DNA of 64,000 nucleotides from Branchiostoma floridae (taxonomy: Eukaryota > Chordata > Leptocardii > Amphioxiformes > Branchiostomatidae): positions 2,161,182 to 2,225,181 of the forward strand of contig NC_049980.1 of NCBI RefSeq assembly GCF_000003815.2. Direction: 5' to 3'. The translations under genes and the position numbers were made by a program. The number at the start of each line of letters is the position of its first letter. Positions within the stretch are counted from its first letter, which is position 1. Positions 22,501-33,900 of this stretch are shown here, in pieces. Under the pieces are notes generated by a model. It did no database searches, was not told the origin of the DNA, and saw only the letters and a list, made by a program, of their open reading frames with translations.

Positions 22501-25500
22501 CTTCTGTAAAAATATACTTGGGGTTTTCAGAAACTGTAGTAATTTAGCATCAATAACAGAGTTAGGTAGATCCATTAGATTTAGACATATCTATCAGGGT
22601 GATTGGTTGCGCCTTGTACAGATGGACCCTGCTACACACCCGTTACAAGCTGACGCTCTTTTTTTCAAAATAACTCCTTACAAATAGCCGTTACAGTAGA
22701 AGAACATTGTTACAACGTAAAAGAAATATTAGACTGTATTTTTTTTTTACTCAATGGTCACCACGTAACAAGGCCTGAAGGCCACTCAAGGTTACGGGTT
22801 ACACGATTGTAACTGTAACAGCAACTCTTAGCCCTAGGTCAGAAACATCATGATTGAGACCAGCCCAATTGCTCACTATGAGTGAGGACTAACTGACCCA
22901 ATAGGCGAAGCAGGGGTTACGAGGGCTGCTCGGGAGATTCCCTGGAATCCCTACCCCTATTTTTGGCCGGTGTCACAGCGATCTCGACCCCCCCCCGTGA
23001 TCTCGCCCCCCCCCCCGGGGGCGATATCACTAACGATCTCGCCCCACGGGGCGAAATCACTAGCGATCTCGCCCTCCGCGGATAGTGATCTCGCCCCCTA
23101 CCTCGCCCCCCTTTAGCGATTTCGCCCCCCCCCCAGAAGCGTTTACATGACATTTTAGAAGTTGATTGGTATAAATCACAAAATGCAGTTTCAGAATGAT
23201 ACAAGTACACGAGTTTGATACATAACTCAAAATCCATAGTATTAATATTAACGTAATTACATGGGAATAAGATAGTTGAACTTATTTCAGACGAGGAGGG
23301 TTGGGTCCCTTGTATTCCCATATTGCATATACCTGAGTCTCGACATAAAATATATTTCATTGTATTCACCTGTCCTTAAGCAATCTATATATCACCAATA
23401 TGAAGTCTCTACTATGAATTGACCACAAAAGAACTATGTAATGTCTTTATTAATTATGCAAATAAGGTAATCATTAGAATAACGCACATTTTGGAATATG
23501 CACCTGGCCAAGGGGTATCTTCACCTCCAACATGACTGTTTTTCTGGTATTTAGGAACTGGTGCTTTTACCCGTGTTTCTTAAGAGGGTCTGCATGGGGG
23601 GGTCTTGGTAACGCTTAACGGTGAATTCAGGAGGCCCGGTAACGGTTAACGGTAAATTCAGGAGGCCCGATAACGCTTAACGGTAAATTCAGAATGAGTT
23701 ACAAAGCATAATAGTAACATTGACCTGCATTCCTATTCATACAACGCTAGAGTACTTATATCAATGGGTGAAAATGCATTGTGAGAAGCAAAAGGTGCCC
23801 AGAACTCGGAGGAATGACAGGGACAATGTCCATGATATCTGTAAATTGACGGAGGCAGAGTTCCCGGCCCGCCACAGAGACGGCGACAGCAAATTTCTTA
23901 TAGGGGGATTGAACTATTATTTCAGCACATGGAGCGCCGAAAAAATTTAAAATCAAGACCCTCTTAAATGCGCACTATTTCCTGTATTTTCGGCAAATTT
24001 TGCCGACCGACTAAGCTAGGTTGATTTTAACATTTTCATAAAATTACACATGATTATACTCGTAGCTTTGGCCTCCACCCCAAGAGCCCCGACATATTTT
24101 TACCATTTCGAGCTCGGAAGGCACGAGACGTTGCAATATAAGTCCGGGAAAATTTTAAAATCTGGACCGTCTGAAACGCCATTTACTGCATTTTGAAGGG
24201 CAGATTTTGCCGTAAGACGAAGCTAAATTAAATGACATTTTATTAGAGAGAAAAGTTTTTGGTGCGAAAACCCACGCCCCTAACATATTTTCGCCATGTC
24301 GTCGTGAGCGCCAAAGACACAATTTAGCCGTCGCAATGGAGGTCCGGAGAAACCTCATTTTCTGCATTCTAGGAGAACTTTCTGTCCGAAACTAAGCTAT
24401 GTTTGACACTGAAATATGTATGAGTGATAACTGAGGTTTGAGGGCGACGCTTCCGCAACATATGTTCAGCGCCATGTTCAGCGCCGAAGGCCGGGAAATC
24501 GGTAAATTTTGAAATCTGGACCCTTTGAAACGCAATTTCCTGCATTTTCAGGGGTTCTATCTGGCATTTGACTTCGTGTGTATAGTATAACGGGTTACGA
24601 AGAATTTCTTGGTAACGCTTAACGGTGAATTCGGGATAACAAATAACGATTAACGTTGAATTAAAACGACCAATAACGCTTCACGAAGAATATACCGATA
24701 ACGGTTAACGTTGAATTAGAGCGGGTCGGTAACGATTAACGGTGAATTAAAATGGCTCGTAACGCTTAACGGAAAAAGGCATGCAGACCCTCTCTTAAGA
24801 CTGGTACTTTACCAGTGTTTGTGTACCATTTAGCAACAGGTATATCAACTTGCGCGTAGATAATGTTTATAATGGGAAACTATTATCCACATGTTTTTTT
24901 TAGTGCTTTGGAAATGTTCCCAGCACAAGAAAGAAAACACTGTGACAAATTGAAAACATATAGCTGACGTACCATAGACGGTGTTCATTTATACGTTCGC
25001 GATAGCACTGTTTCTTATACCACCTCAGCTGCCAAAAATGGTCTTTTTCATTTAAATGTCTTGTTTGCACCGAACAATATAGTATCGACTTTCGAGGTAT
25101 GACATCTTACGGTAATAAGGTGCCATATAGGTACCAGGTAACACACCAACTATGTTACTCCCAGGTGCCGTATAGCGCACCTGATATGTAGTAACCAGCT
25201 GCTCTTGAGCTCCGAGAAGTACTAGCAATGTTCGGGGGGGGGGGGGGGGCGAGATCGTTGTGACACCGGAATGGTTTGATCCGCTCGGGTGGATGTTCGC
25301 ACATGTGGCGGGTTCTTTAAAGGAGCCTTTAAGAGAGGCCACCAAATTCCACCCTTATCTCCTTACGTTTACCTTCCTCTTAATATCACAAACTTACACA
25401 TTGTCGAAAAGGTGGGGTCCTTCGTCTTCTACTGTCTCCGAAAAAGAAGTCAAACCCAGTAGCTAAGTTTTGCTTTGTTTAGTTTATTTGAATGTATCAC

Positions 25501-25876
25501 CAGAGTTAGTTGCTTACTAAATGTACACTGTTTACCATTTTTTGTCACTTGCAATTAGCCCTCGGGCAGGAACTTGCAATAAACTTCCATTGTATGTCTA
25601 TTCTGTAAACCTAATATTGTCTTGGAGGTCATTTTAAATCATGAACGGTTATCATCGTCTTTACGTTTCACCATGAATGCAGTACTGACCGGTAGATTCC
25701 CTGGAGTTGTAAAAGGGGTTGGCGTGCAGCTGGTTGATGACGTCTTCTACCTGTCGGCCTCCCCTGGTCAGCTTTGGTTGGGTGCCCTGTGGCCCTCTGA
25801 CCCCGTGGACCCCGGGGGTGTTGTTTCGGTCTGCCCGTAGGTTCCGGAGGGGTATGTCTGGAGCCCGCCCAGCCAT
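19542..25876 (-). CDS. Link/coiled-coil membrane protein gene, copy 2 (3' end cut by gap)
   Basis: Exons 25876-25690, 21804-21715, 20939-20776 and 20685 down to the gap at 19542 match copy 1 exon for exon, with the same splice phases. Small protein differences include DDPD/DEPD and IVQG/IVKG near the TM. The coil has single substitutions, and short indels such as STGEGP in place of TGEGP. A middle stretch of the coil (about 20080-20250) is clearly more diverged. The coding frame is intact. The contig begins exactly within the coil exon, so the Link exon of this copy is not in the window. Most likely the other allele of the gene at 1563-15385. Confidence 0.6.
22030..22660 (+). mobile_element. 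Decayed LINE reverse transcriptase fragment, copy 2
   Basis: The copy-2 counterpart, also with SYADDVVISSGSD. An 18-base tandem duplication near 22410-22440 creates a stop right after PILL, so it has decayed further. Confidence 0.8.
22968..25269. mobile_element. Outer element with CCGGTGTCACA ends, copy 2
   Basis: Same ends as the copy-1 element, but with a different nested insertion (23584-24792). Confidence 0.6.
23584..24792. mobile_element. 1209-base DNA transposon with 13-base ends and TCTTAA duplication (copy 2 only)
   Basis: Begins GAGGGTCTGCATG and ends CATGCAGACCCTC, a perfect 13-base terminal inverted repeat. TCTTAA is directly repeated on both sides. The empty site in copy 1 has it once (GTTTCTTAAGACTGG). 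Both subterminal zones carry tandem variants of GGTAACGCTTAACGGTGAAT. No transposase is recognised, so it is non-autonomous. The superfamily is uncertain. Confidence 0.8.
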
Positions 25877-26479
25877 GGCACCAGGATGTACCGAGTGGCC
25901 AGGAACAGATTGTGAACACAATATCAACTTGCATCTCTAAAAACAACCGCTATTAGTCTGTAACGTTGCTTTGGCAGACCTTGATCTACAGTAAGTTATT
26001 CATTAAATCCAGGAAGAATTGTTGAGATAATCCTTGTCGTATGTTTGTACAGACCTTCGTTAGATGTGTCACAGCAAACAGCTTGTGGAAATCTCGTCTT
26101 CTCCTATAACGTTAGATGTTGATGAAGACATGGATTTGGACACACGCACGACGTGTAGACCAATTGGTAGTGAAAACTTGGCGTCTTTGTTTGCTTGTTT
26201 GTCTGTTACACAGACTGAAAGCTATTGTTTTTGGCTTGTGTTTCTCTTTCAATTTGTTCTTACTGACTGGTTACGTTCACTAAGGTTAGACATCCAGGTA
26301 AACAATATCTAAAGGCAATTCAATCTCTACAACTGGAAAATATGGAAGATTTACTTCTCGACGTTTCGAATGACATGCATCACTCTTCTTCAGTCCCATT
26401 CGAGGGACGTTTCTAACCGAAGGTATTTACTCATTTTCACCAGAAAGCCGTGTAAAATGCTTTCAGAAAGGCACGAGAT

Positions 26480-26570
26480 CAATGAACTGAGAGGATTTGA
26501 ACCCAGGACCTCCGGGTTCTGAATCAAACACCCTGCCACTTCGCTACACGACCCCACGGCGTTTGTGTGG
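26480..26570 (-). repeat. tRNA-like SINE head, minus strand (copy 2; counterpart 15990-16080)
   Basis: On the minus strand, GTGTAGCGAAGTGGCAGGGT and CCTGGGTTCAAATCCTCTC resemble A- and B-box segments of a tRNA. The copy-1 counterpart has diverged. Followed by the repeat motif CGACGTTTCGAATGACATGC. Confidence 0.45.
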
Positions 26571-27165
26571 TGTGGTGTCATTACATGAAAAGAGATCAGC
26601 TGAGAGGCAGCTGAATATGGTCGCCCGGGTCCAAAGTTGCTGCCAGTTTGATTTGGCTCTGGTCTAGTGTTACAAAGGCTGGAACTGCCGCAGAATTCAC
26701 ACTATGGAAAAAAAACTCAAGTATGTTCTTGAAATGGAGAGGATCTGCCATTTCATATTCCGCCTCAAAGCGTATACGTATCTTATATGATATTATGATA
26801 TACACACATAAAGCAGTAGCCTTTCAATGTTTCTATTTTCTTTTTTTCAATCCAGACAAGCGCTACTTTCGTGCATGATAATCTTCCCCTATGTATATGT
26901 ACATGTGACATGGGTTGTACTTACAGCTAACACTAATGGTTATCGTTGAACGTTATTTCTTGTTATATCGTTCAAATATTATAGTAATGTTTATTGCATT
27001 TTTTTTGTTGCAAGCTCATGCCCGAGGGCAGTACAGAAACAGCACGTAGTCTCTGCTGACTACATTTTTTGTCTTGTGCTAAGAATATATAACGTAAACA
27101 ACTAAAACGTAACAGCTTTAGCGTACATAAGAATACAGTAACATGCAATATCCCGGCATATAGAT

Positions 27166-27236
27166 AACTCTTTGGGGTAACTCTTTGGGGTAACTCTTTG
27201 GGGTAACTCTTTGGGGTAACTCTTTGGGGTAACAGC
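27166..27236. repeat. 13-base tandem repeat expanded in copy 2
   Basis: Five copies of TAACTCTTTGGGG. The corresponding place in copy 1 (about 16950) has a single diverged unit and a G-run. Confidence 0.85.
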
Positions 27237-27643
27237 ATTTTAGCAAGGATGTTTAATCCCCTCCTTAATTTTAGTGATGTAAGAATTGTATTAAAAGTCC
27301 CTGAACTCTGACACACAAATGTTCCCGCTGTGAAGGCGAGGGTTTACCTGTCCGGCGTTATCTCGTCCGGTGTCGGGCACAGGTGTGTGCACAGGTAACA
27401 GGGCAGGTACCGCACCTGCAGGACTTCCCAGGTAACATACCTGTCCATGTGCGCAAGATGTTTCATTTGAAAAGAAAGGGTGAGTAGAGGATTTTTTTTC
27501 GTATTCGTTTATGTAATGCGTTCCCTTTTATCTATGATACACTTTCCTACAGCTAGAGTACTACTCCCGGTTCCTTGCTATATTTTGCTACAGCTAGAAC
27601 CATTAAAGCCGTTTCTGCCCATCTCCTCACAGGTACGTACAAC

Positions 27644-27917
27644 ATGCCGGGCCGTTGGAGTATAGTCCTCGGGCTGCTGGCGTGCCTCTTCCCGCAGAGC
27701 CATGCGGCCCTACCCCACGGCTGCGTGGTCCTGGAGGACCAGACATTCTCTACGGAAGACGTCTCGGGCATCTTCGGGGTGAACCGGATCCTGCAGACCG
27801 AGGCCCCGCCGCAGCGTGTCGGTACGATGCGCGACCAGGGCCCGCTGCCCACCGGACACTTTGCCACCAACCAGATCAAACCGCACACCGCGCCCATGAG
27901 ACTCTTCCCGTACTCTG
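27644..27917 (+). CDS. GH81 exon 1: signal peptide and start of mature enzyme
   Basis: The start ATG at 27644 opens a basic then hydrophobic leader (VLGLLACLF) with a likely cut after SHA. The rest contains PLPTGHFATN, resembling the early GH81 strand in which fungal and bacterial enzymes read roughly 'P..TN.F..N'. The exon ends in phase 1 and joins 31215 (Gly/Ala codon split) in frame. Confidence 0.8.
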
Positions 27918-30900
27918 GTAAGCGCAGATATAACAGTGTAGAATGGGCAATGTAGAAAAAGCACGTGCACGTGCATGTAGGTAAATGCTAATTTAGAGAA
28001 TGTAACGTTACATGTAGGTAAACGCTAAGTTTATTAACAAAATTTAATTATAAGAGATATCGCACACTCACGAAATTAGCACACCGCTTTACGTAGTGAA
28101 TCATAATGATCTTAGGATCAGTTTACAAGAGGCAAAAATGACTTGTCCTAAAAATGTCCTACGACGTTCGACGCGCGGCGCGTGTCCTAGGACACATTTG
28201 TTTGCCCGTGTAAAAATGAAAACGACGCGATGTGGCTGTGGTTTTATTTTCGCAAATTATTAACTTCAAACCAACTTCCCTACGTATCTATATAGCCGGT
28301 ATAACTGCCCTTCGGCGTAACACATTCAACGTTTCCCTCTGTCTTAACCCTAAAGCATCTTTTTTACTGATTACTTGAAGGTTGTTGTTGCTGTAGTCCT
28401 TGTAGTGCTTACTGGCACATATGTCAGAGTTAGTTTCCTGTTTCAGTAGCAGGGTAGTTTTTATAGTGAGGGGTTGCTAGCCATTTCCCTTTAACGTGCT
28501 CGTGGTACCTCCCCGAATACGAGACTCCCATTTTAGATCATTTTACGTTCAGTTGAAAATACGATGCAACTCCCAACGATATGTCCTGACACCACGCCTC
28601 CCAGTTAACCCTACGTCACATTACCCAGTGGGTCCGCTACTCTCCAAGCAGAGGTTAGGCTCCGGCTGTTTTTTTTAAACGTTTTTTATAGTCGTTTTTA
28701 TCGGGCTTTCCATTTTGTCATTTTTCTTGAAGTACGCCAGCCAGTTAGGTTTTGACACCGCAAGATATAAAAAAAATAGAAAGCCCGATAAAACGACTAA
28801 AAAAACGTAAAAAAAACAGCCGGAGCCTAACCTCTGCTTGGAGAGTAGGGGTCCGCGCGGTGTCTAACCGATCTAGACCCCGGCCGGGCTCTGAAGCCGG
28901 GTAGACATCGGCTCACATAGTCACAAATCATTTTTTCTTCACGCGTCCCGTTAGAGGTCCCGGGGGGCTCCGGCGGGCATTCCGGCGGCTTCTGTCGAAT
29001 AGTCGTATGTTTTAATCCTTTATCGCTCGATGTCCTTCAGGCACCCGTGAGTTGCCCTGGGGTTGTCCCCGGGTACCCCGTAGGAGTCTGACAGGGGGTT
29101 GGCCGATTAACCCCGTGTAGGTAACTGTATGGTCCCTGTCGAAGTGTGCCACGTGGAATTAACACTAGTAGAATCGGAAAATGCCATTGCACATCAACCG
29201 ACAGGCTGAGCACGTGCCGCTTGCTCAGCTTACTGGCCGAGGGTGGCGACGACTCGTCACCGTTGCATCCTTGTTCTTGCTACATGGGTAGCGGAAGAAG
29301 AGAGACAAGCGGAACATCAGCGCCAGAGAAGGAGATTTGGTGGGTACGGCTCTGGTTGAGGCGCCGACCCATGTTTGGGTTCTACGATACGCTAAAGAGC
29401 AAGCTAATGCGAGAACATCGTTGCAACCCCAAGTCAGACTTGAAATCAAACGGGGCCCCGCCCGAGACCCAAAATAGCCCGGCAGCCGCCTTAACATACC
29501 CAGCCGGGCCCCTTTGTGGAAATGTGACGTTAGCCTTACCAAGTAATTAGAACCAGGAGCTCAACTGTGAGGGCCACTAACAGTTGAGTCACGGGGAAAT
29601 ATCTAATTAATCAACATGACGAAACTTCGCACCTGACGACACGTGTCTGTATCAGTCACAACACGCCGTGTTAGGTTTAAACAAGATGATAAGGCCTTTG
29701 CTCCTGACGTCATAACGGTTGTGGCTGAAAGTGCTGAGTTTGACCGAACGGTTGTGGCTGAAAGTGCTGTGTTTGACCGAACGGTTGTGGCTGAAAGTGC
29801 TGTGTTTGACCGAACGGTTGTGGCTGAAAGTGCTGTGTTTGACCGAACGGTTGTGGCTGAAAGTGCTGTGTTTGACCGAACGGTTGTGGCTGAAAGTGCT
29901 GTGTTTGACCGAACAGTTGTGGCTGAAAGTGCTGTGTTTGACCGAACAGTTGTGGCTGAAAGTGCTGTGTTTGACCGAACGGTCGGGTTGCTGCTTTCCC
30001 GCCCATCGGTTTATGTCTGGAGCCCATCATGTATTCCGCTTTCGGGTTAATGACCCGACCGACCTGTATATATACATGTTACAACGGATGGTCATTTGAT
30101 ATCAACACCGAATAAAACCACCGAGTGAGCGAAGCGAATGAGATGCTTTTATTCCGTGGTTATAGCAAATTTGACTTCTCTTGAAATTATTAATTTCACT
30201 CCGTCATGTTTGCAGAAGACTTGTTTCATGTTAAGACCGTATTACCGTATGCATTTTTTTAACAGAGAAACTTCCTACAAAGGTTAACAGAAAGAATGGA
30301 ACTGTCGAACGGGTCAGTTCATGTAATAACTGATGATCATTTGAGATTTGTGATTCACTACTTGTGGCACATTTATGTTACGGCATGATATTAGTATTAA
30401 AACAGACGTACACAATCTATGTTAAGAAACTATAGCATTTTCTCATTAATTATGCACATTAGGTATTTATTTTGCATAATATACATCAATCAATATTCTT
30501 CTCCTTGTCAGTTACAAATGTCACATGTTACAATGGTCCTATAATGGAACTGAGCATGTTTACAAAATTTCATAATTAATTATGCAAATTAGATACCAAT
30601 TTGCATAACTAATATTTCATTATATGAAGCATCACTTAAGCTATTTACATACCAAAAATCATAACAATCCGTTAACCTCTTCTTGAGTTATTCCCTTTGA
30701 AAGCCTGACATTAAACCTGCCCTGCAGTTCCAAAACAAGCCGCTAGGCATCAAGAGCTGTCTACCACTCAAAAATTATAGCCGCAGCATGTTCAGAACTC
30801 GAGATATAAAACCAGGAAGTTCCACTGCAGTGCCGTAACAGGTTGCTAGGGGGCCCAAAATCTAATCGTTTCCAGGTCTCATCAAGACCTACACACATAC

Positions 30901-33900
30901 CAAATATCAATACAGTCCATTCTGGCGTTCTTGAGTTATGCTGGTCTTCTACATACATACATACATACATACATACATACATACATACATACATACATAC
31001 ATACATACATACATACATACATACAAACAAACGCTACCCAAAATATGACCTTTTTGGCGAAGGTAACTACCATGATACTAGTATGAAATGGAGACTTCTA
31101 ATTGGTCAAAGTCGCCTGGCTATGTGACTGTACTACATTCCTGCCTACGTCATCGATCCTACCAGTAGGTTTCATGTCCCTGACCTTGACCTACTTGTGT
31201 TGTCGTCCCACCAGCCGTCCTGTCGCGGGAGGGCATCACGTACGACGCGTACACACTGGACCGCTGGAACGCCACCGAGCGGTCGGACGAGATGATGCAG
31301 CAGACACCTAGTCGCCAGGGGGCGCCGTGGGACAAGGTGGTGAGTGTGGGCACTAACATGAAGCAGATGGTGTCCGGGCCTGACGGCGCGCCCAAGGCAG
31401 GATTTACAGGTGGGCTGGGAAAACTTTCTTAAATCACATTGTATACCTCATACTGACAAATTTCTAAAAGCTAAGCTACTAGTTTAAACGTCTAAGCCGT
31501 CGAGACAATTCCATCAACGAAATCGTTTGCTTGTCATTTAACCATATGCAGTCATTGGTTCATTATCCGGAAAAACAGTAATTTGGGTCTATTTGATCTT
31601 TGCTAAATCTGGAGTCCGTGTGGCGATAGAAGCCGATGGTGAGCCCCAAATCGGGTTTTATTTATTTGCCCATATTTTCTATCTGATAAGCTCGATCTGA
31701 TAGTGATGCTCAACTTATCTTTCGCGGGCGTGGACGGGGGACGCCATAAATTTTCTGCAGCTTATGATCCACCGGAAAGCGAATTACGGGCCCTTTGTTA
31801 CAGCCTGACGTCACAGAAGCGGTGGATTGCTCAGTCAATGACCGTAGTTGGTCAGCTGAAAAGTTGGGTTGGTCCAATTTCTGTTCTGGAAAGTATAATT
31901 CCACTTTGCTTCAGAATGATGTTCGTCTGTTCGCCCAGGTAACTCCGGAGTCCGTGTGGGGATAGAGGGAAGCGGAGAACCCGTGATGACGAGTGTCGGA
32001 CAGCTTCACGCCAACTTCCTCTTCTCGAACGGAGAGGGCTCCATGGAGGTGCCTCTGGTCAGAGGCGCCCCCTTCCTGACGCACCTGTTCACTGCAGCGG
32101 ACCCCGTGCTGGCGCCTTACTGCCTGAGCGCCGTGGATGGAGTGGAGACGAACTTCCGCTGTCCTACAGAAATCTCTTGTAAGAAAGGGTATTCTTCACT
32201 TTTCTTCTCCGTTCTTTTCATATTACTTGCAAGTCTTCCCCTGTGTTTCTATTCGTCTAACTGTGTTGCTTGCTTTCGTCTCGTATATATATACATGTAT
32301 ATATGTATTTCTGATTTCCGAGAGTAGAAAGGTAGTAGTGGAACAAGGTTTTATCATGACATCGTATACGCGTAGGCCAACGGCTACCCCAAAACAAAAT
32401 CATGAAAACCATAATTGTTTCCCTGTCAGCGGCTGACGGCGGCTCGGGTTTCGGGGAGGCCACGTGCAGCGGCGGGCAGCTGCAGCTGACCCTGCACGTG
32501 ACTAAAGCCGTGGACGACATGAGCGAGGTGCAGTGGGCGGCCGGACCCGCCGGCGCCTTCTCGGGACACATGCACAGCTGCGATACCGCCACCTGCCGCA
32601 TGGAGGATGGCGGGCGCACCATTCGCGTCAAACCGGACTTATCGAACGTAGGCGGGACCATGGCGTACGCCTTCAACGTCGTGGGGAAGTTCGTGGTTCC
32701 TTGGGGGGATTGGAACGCCAATCCGTTAACCGTCACCTGCTCAAGGAAGAGGGAAGGTAGGTGCCATCTCAGACAGATAAGACAGAGGGACTTCAATGGC
32801 TGTAACCAAGGAGGTTATATTATATATAAGCTCCTTGCTGTAACTTAATCCTTCATCAGGAAGAACGGCTCGTGTCTTCCTCCATGTACTCTAACGTACA
32901 TATGACTTTTCTTGTGGGCCAAATAGGTTTAGATCCTATACCATAGTAAAATTCTGAGATAGACAGAATTGTAGATGACATCCACAGGAAACTATTAGTA
33001 AACCAAAGCATTGCGTTAACCAAATTGTCGACACATGACGTCAGTAAGGGTCAAAGGTTCCAGTAAGCCTGTATCACCACCAGTCTCTGGTCGCGGTTTT
33101 TGAAGATTGTGATAACTACTGATTAAGTAGTTATGTTTTGTGCGTTGCCGCAGCGGAGAGCACCCTGCAGCCGTCGCCCCGGGCACCCTGTGCCGAACAG
33201 ATCTGCCTATACCCCTCCTGCCAGCCGCTAGGTGGCGGGCAACAGCAGTTCCAGCTGACCATGGACTTCCGCACTGCAGTCCCATACATGGAGGAGATTC
33301 AGGTAAATTCCAACGCTGTTCAATATTTAAGTTGTCACAAGCTGGTTTTAATTTGCCCAAGGCACTCTTATCCCGGCTGTGTCATAGCTGTGATCATGAA
33401 TGATGTAAATAACATCTATCTTCTCTCTCATGACTTGTAAGTGGATCTATAGCTGTTCATTGAGTTCATTGTTACCTTTGCCAAGAAGGTTATGTTTTCG
33501 GTGCCATTTGTCTTTCAACAGCATAACTTCGCTCGTTTTCAAGCTTGTAGAATATCGTTCATGTCATTGAGAATCTGGCTGCTACCTACTAGTAACTTCC
33601 CCAGGTAGCTGTAGACTCCGCGGACAGGTGGTCCGACACGCACGTGATGCTGACGTGTAACCCCACGCGCTGCACCATGACCCCTGACGGCCTGACCGTG
33701 ACCTACACCGCCACCGTGCCGGAGGGACAGCTCGCCTATGCCATCAACAGGATAGGCTTCTTCGTCTCCCCAGCTGGCTTCTGGATTGATAATCCGCACT
33801 ACTTCACCTGCGATGGGTCAGGCAAGTCTACGAAAACCTCACCTTCCGCACTGGTGTTCCAGTGCTGATTTAATTGTCTAAACGGCCTCAGCACTGGTTT

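Larger units (their letters stand above)
19542..28668 (+). repeat. Duplicated locus, copy 2
   Basis: The second copy, shorter because several elements of copy 1 are absent. It has its own insertion at 23584-24792 and a flipped segment at 21185-21300. It leads without a gap into the rest of the GH81 gene. Confidence 0.85.

Noticed and set aside
29146..29550. A 134-residue plus-strand frame in GC-rich sequence
   Set aside because: No recognisable domain, no splice or start support, and it lies in GH81 intron 1.
29643..30099. Open frames in several readings with 11-residue repeats
   Set aside because: The 33-base minisatellite unit is a multiple of three, so every stop-free frame stays open.
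32800..32835. Possible further member of the hairpin-ended repeat (ACCAAGGAGGTTATATTATA)
   Set aside because: Only about 20 bases match, too short to claim.
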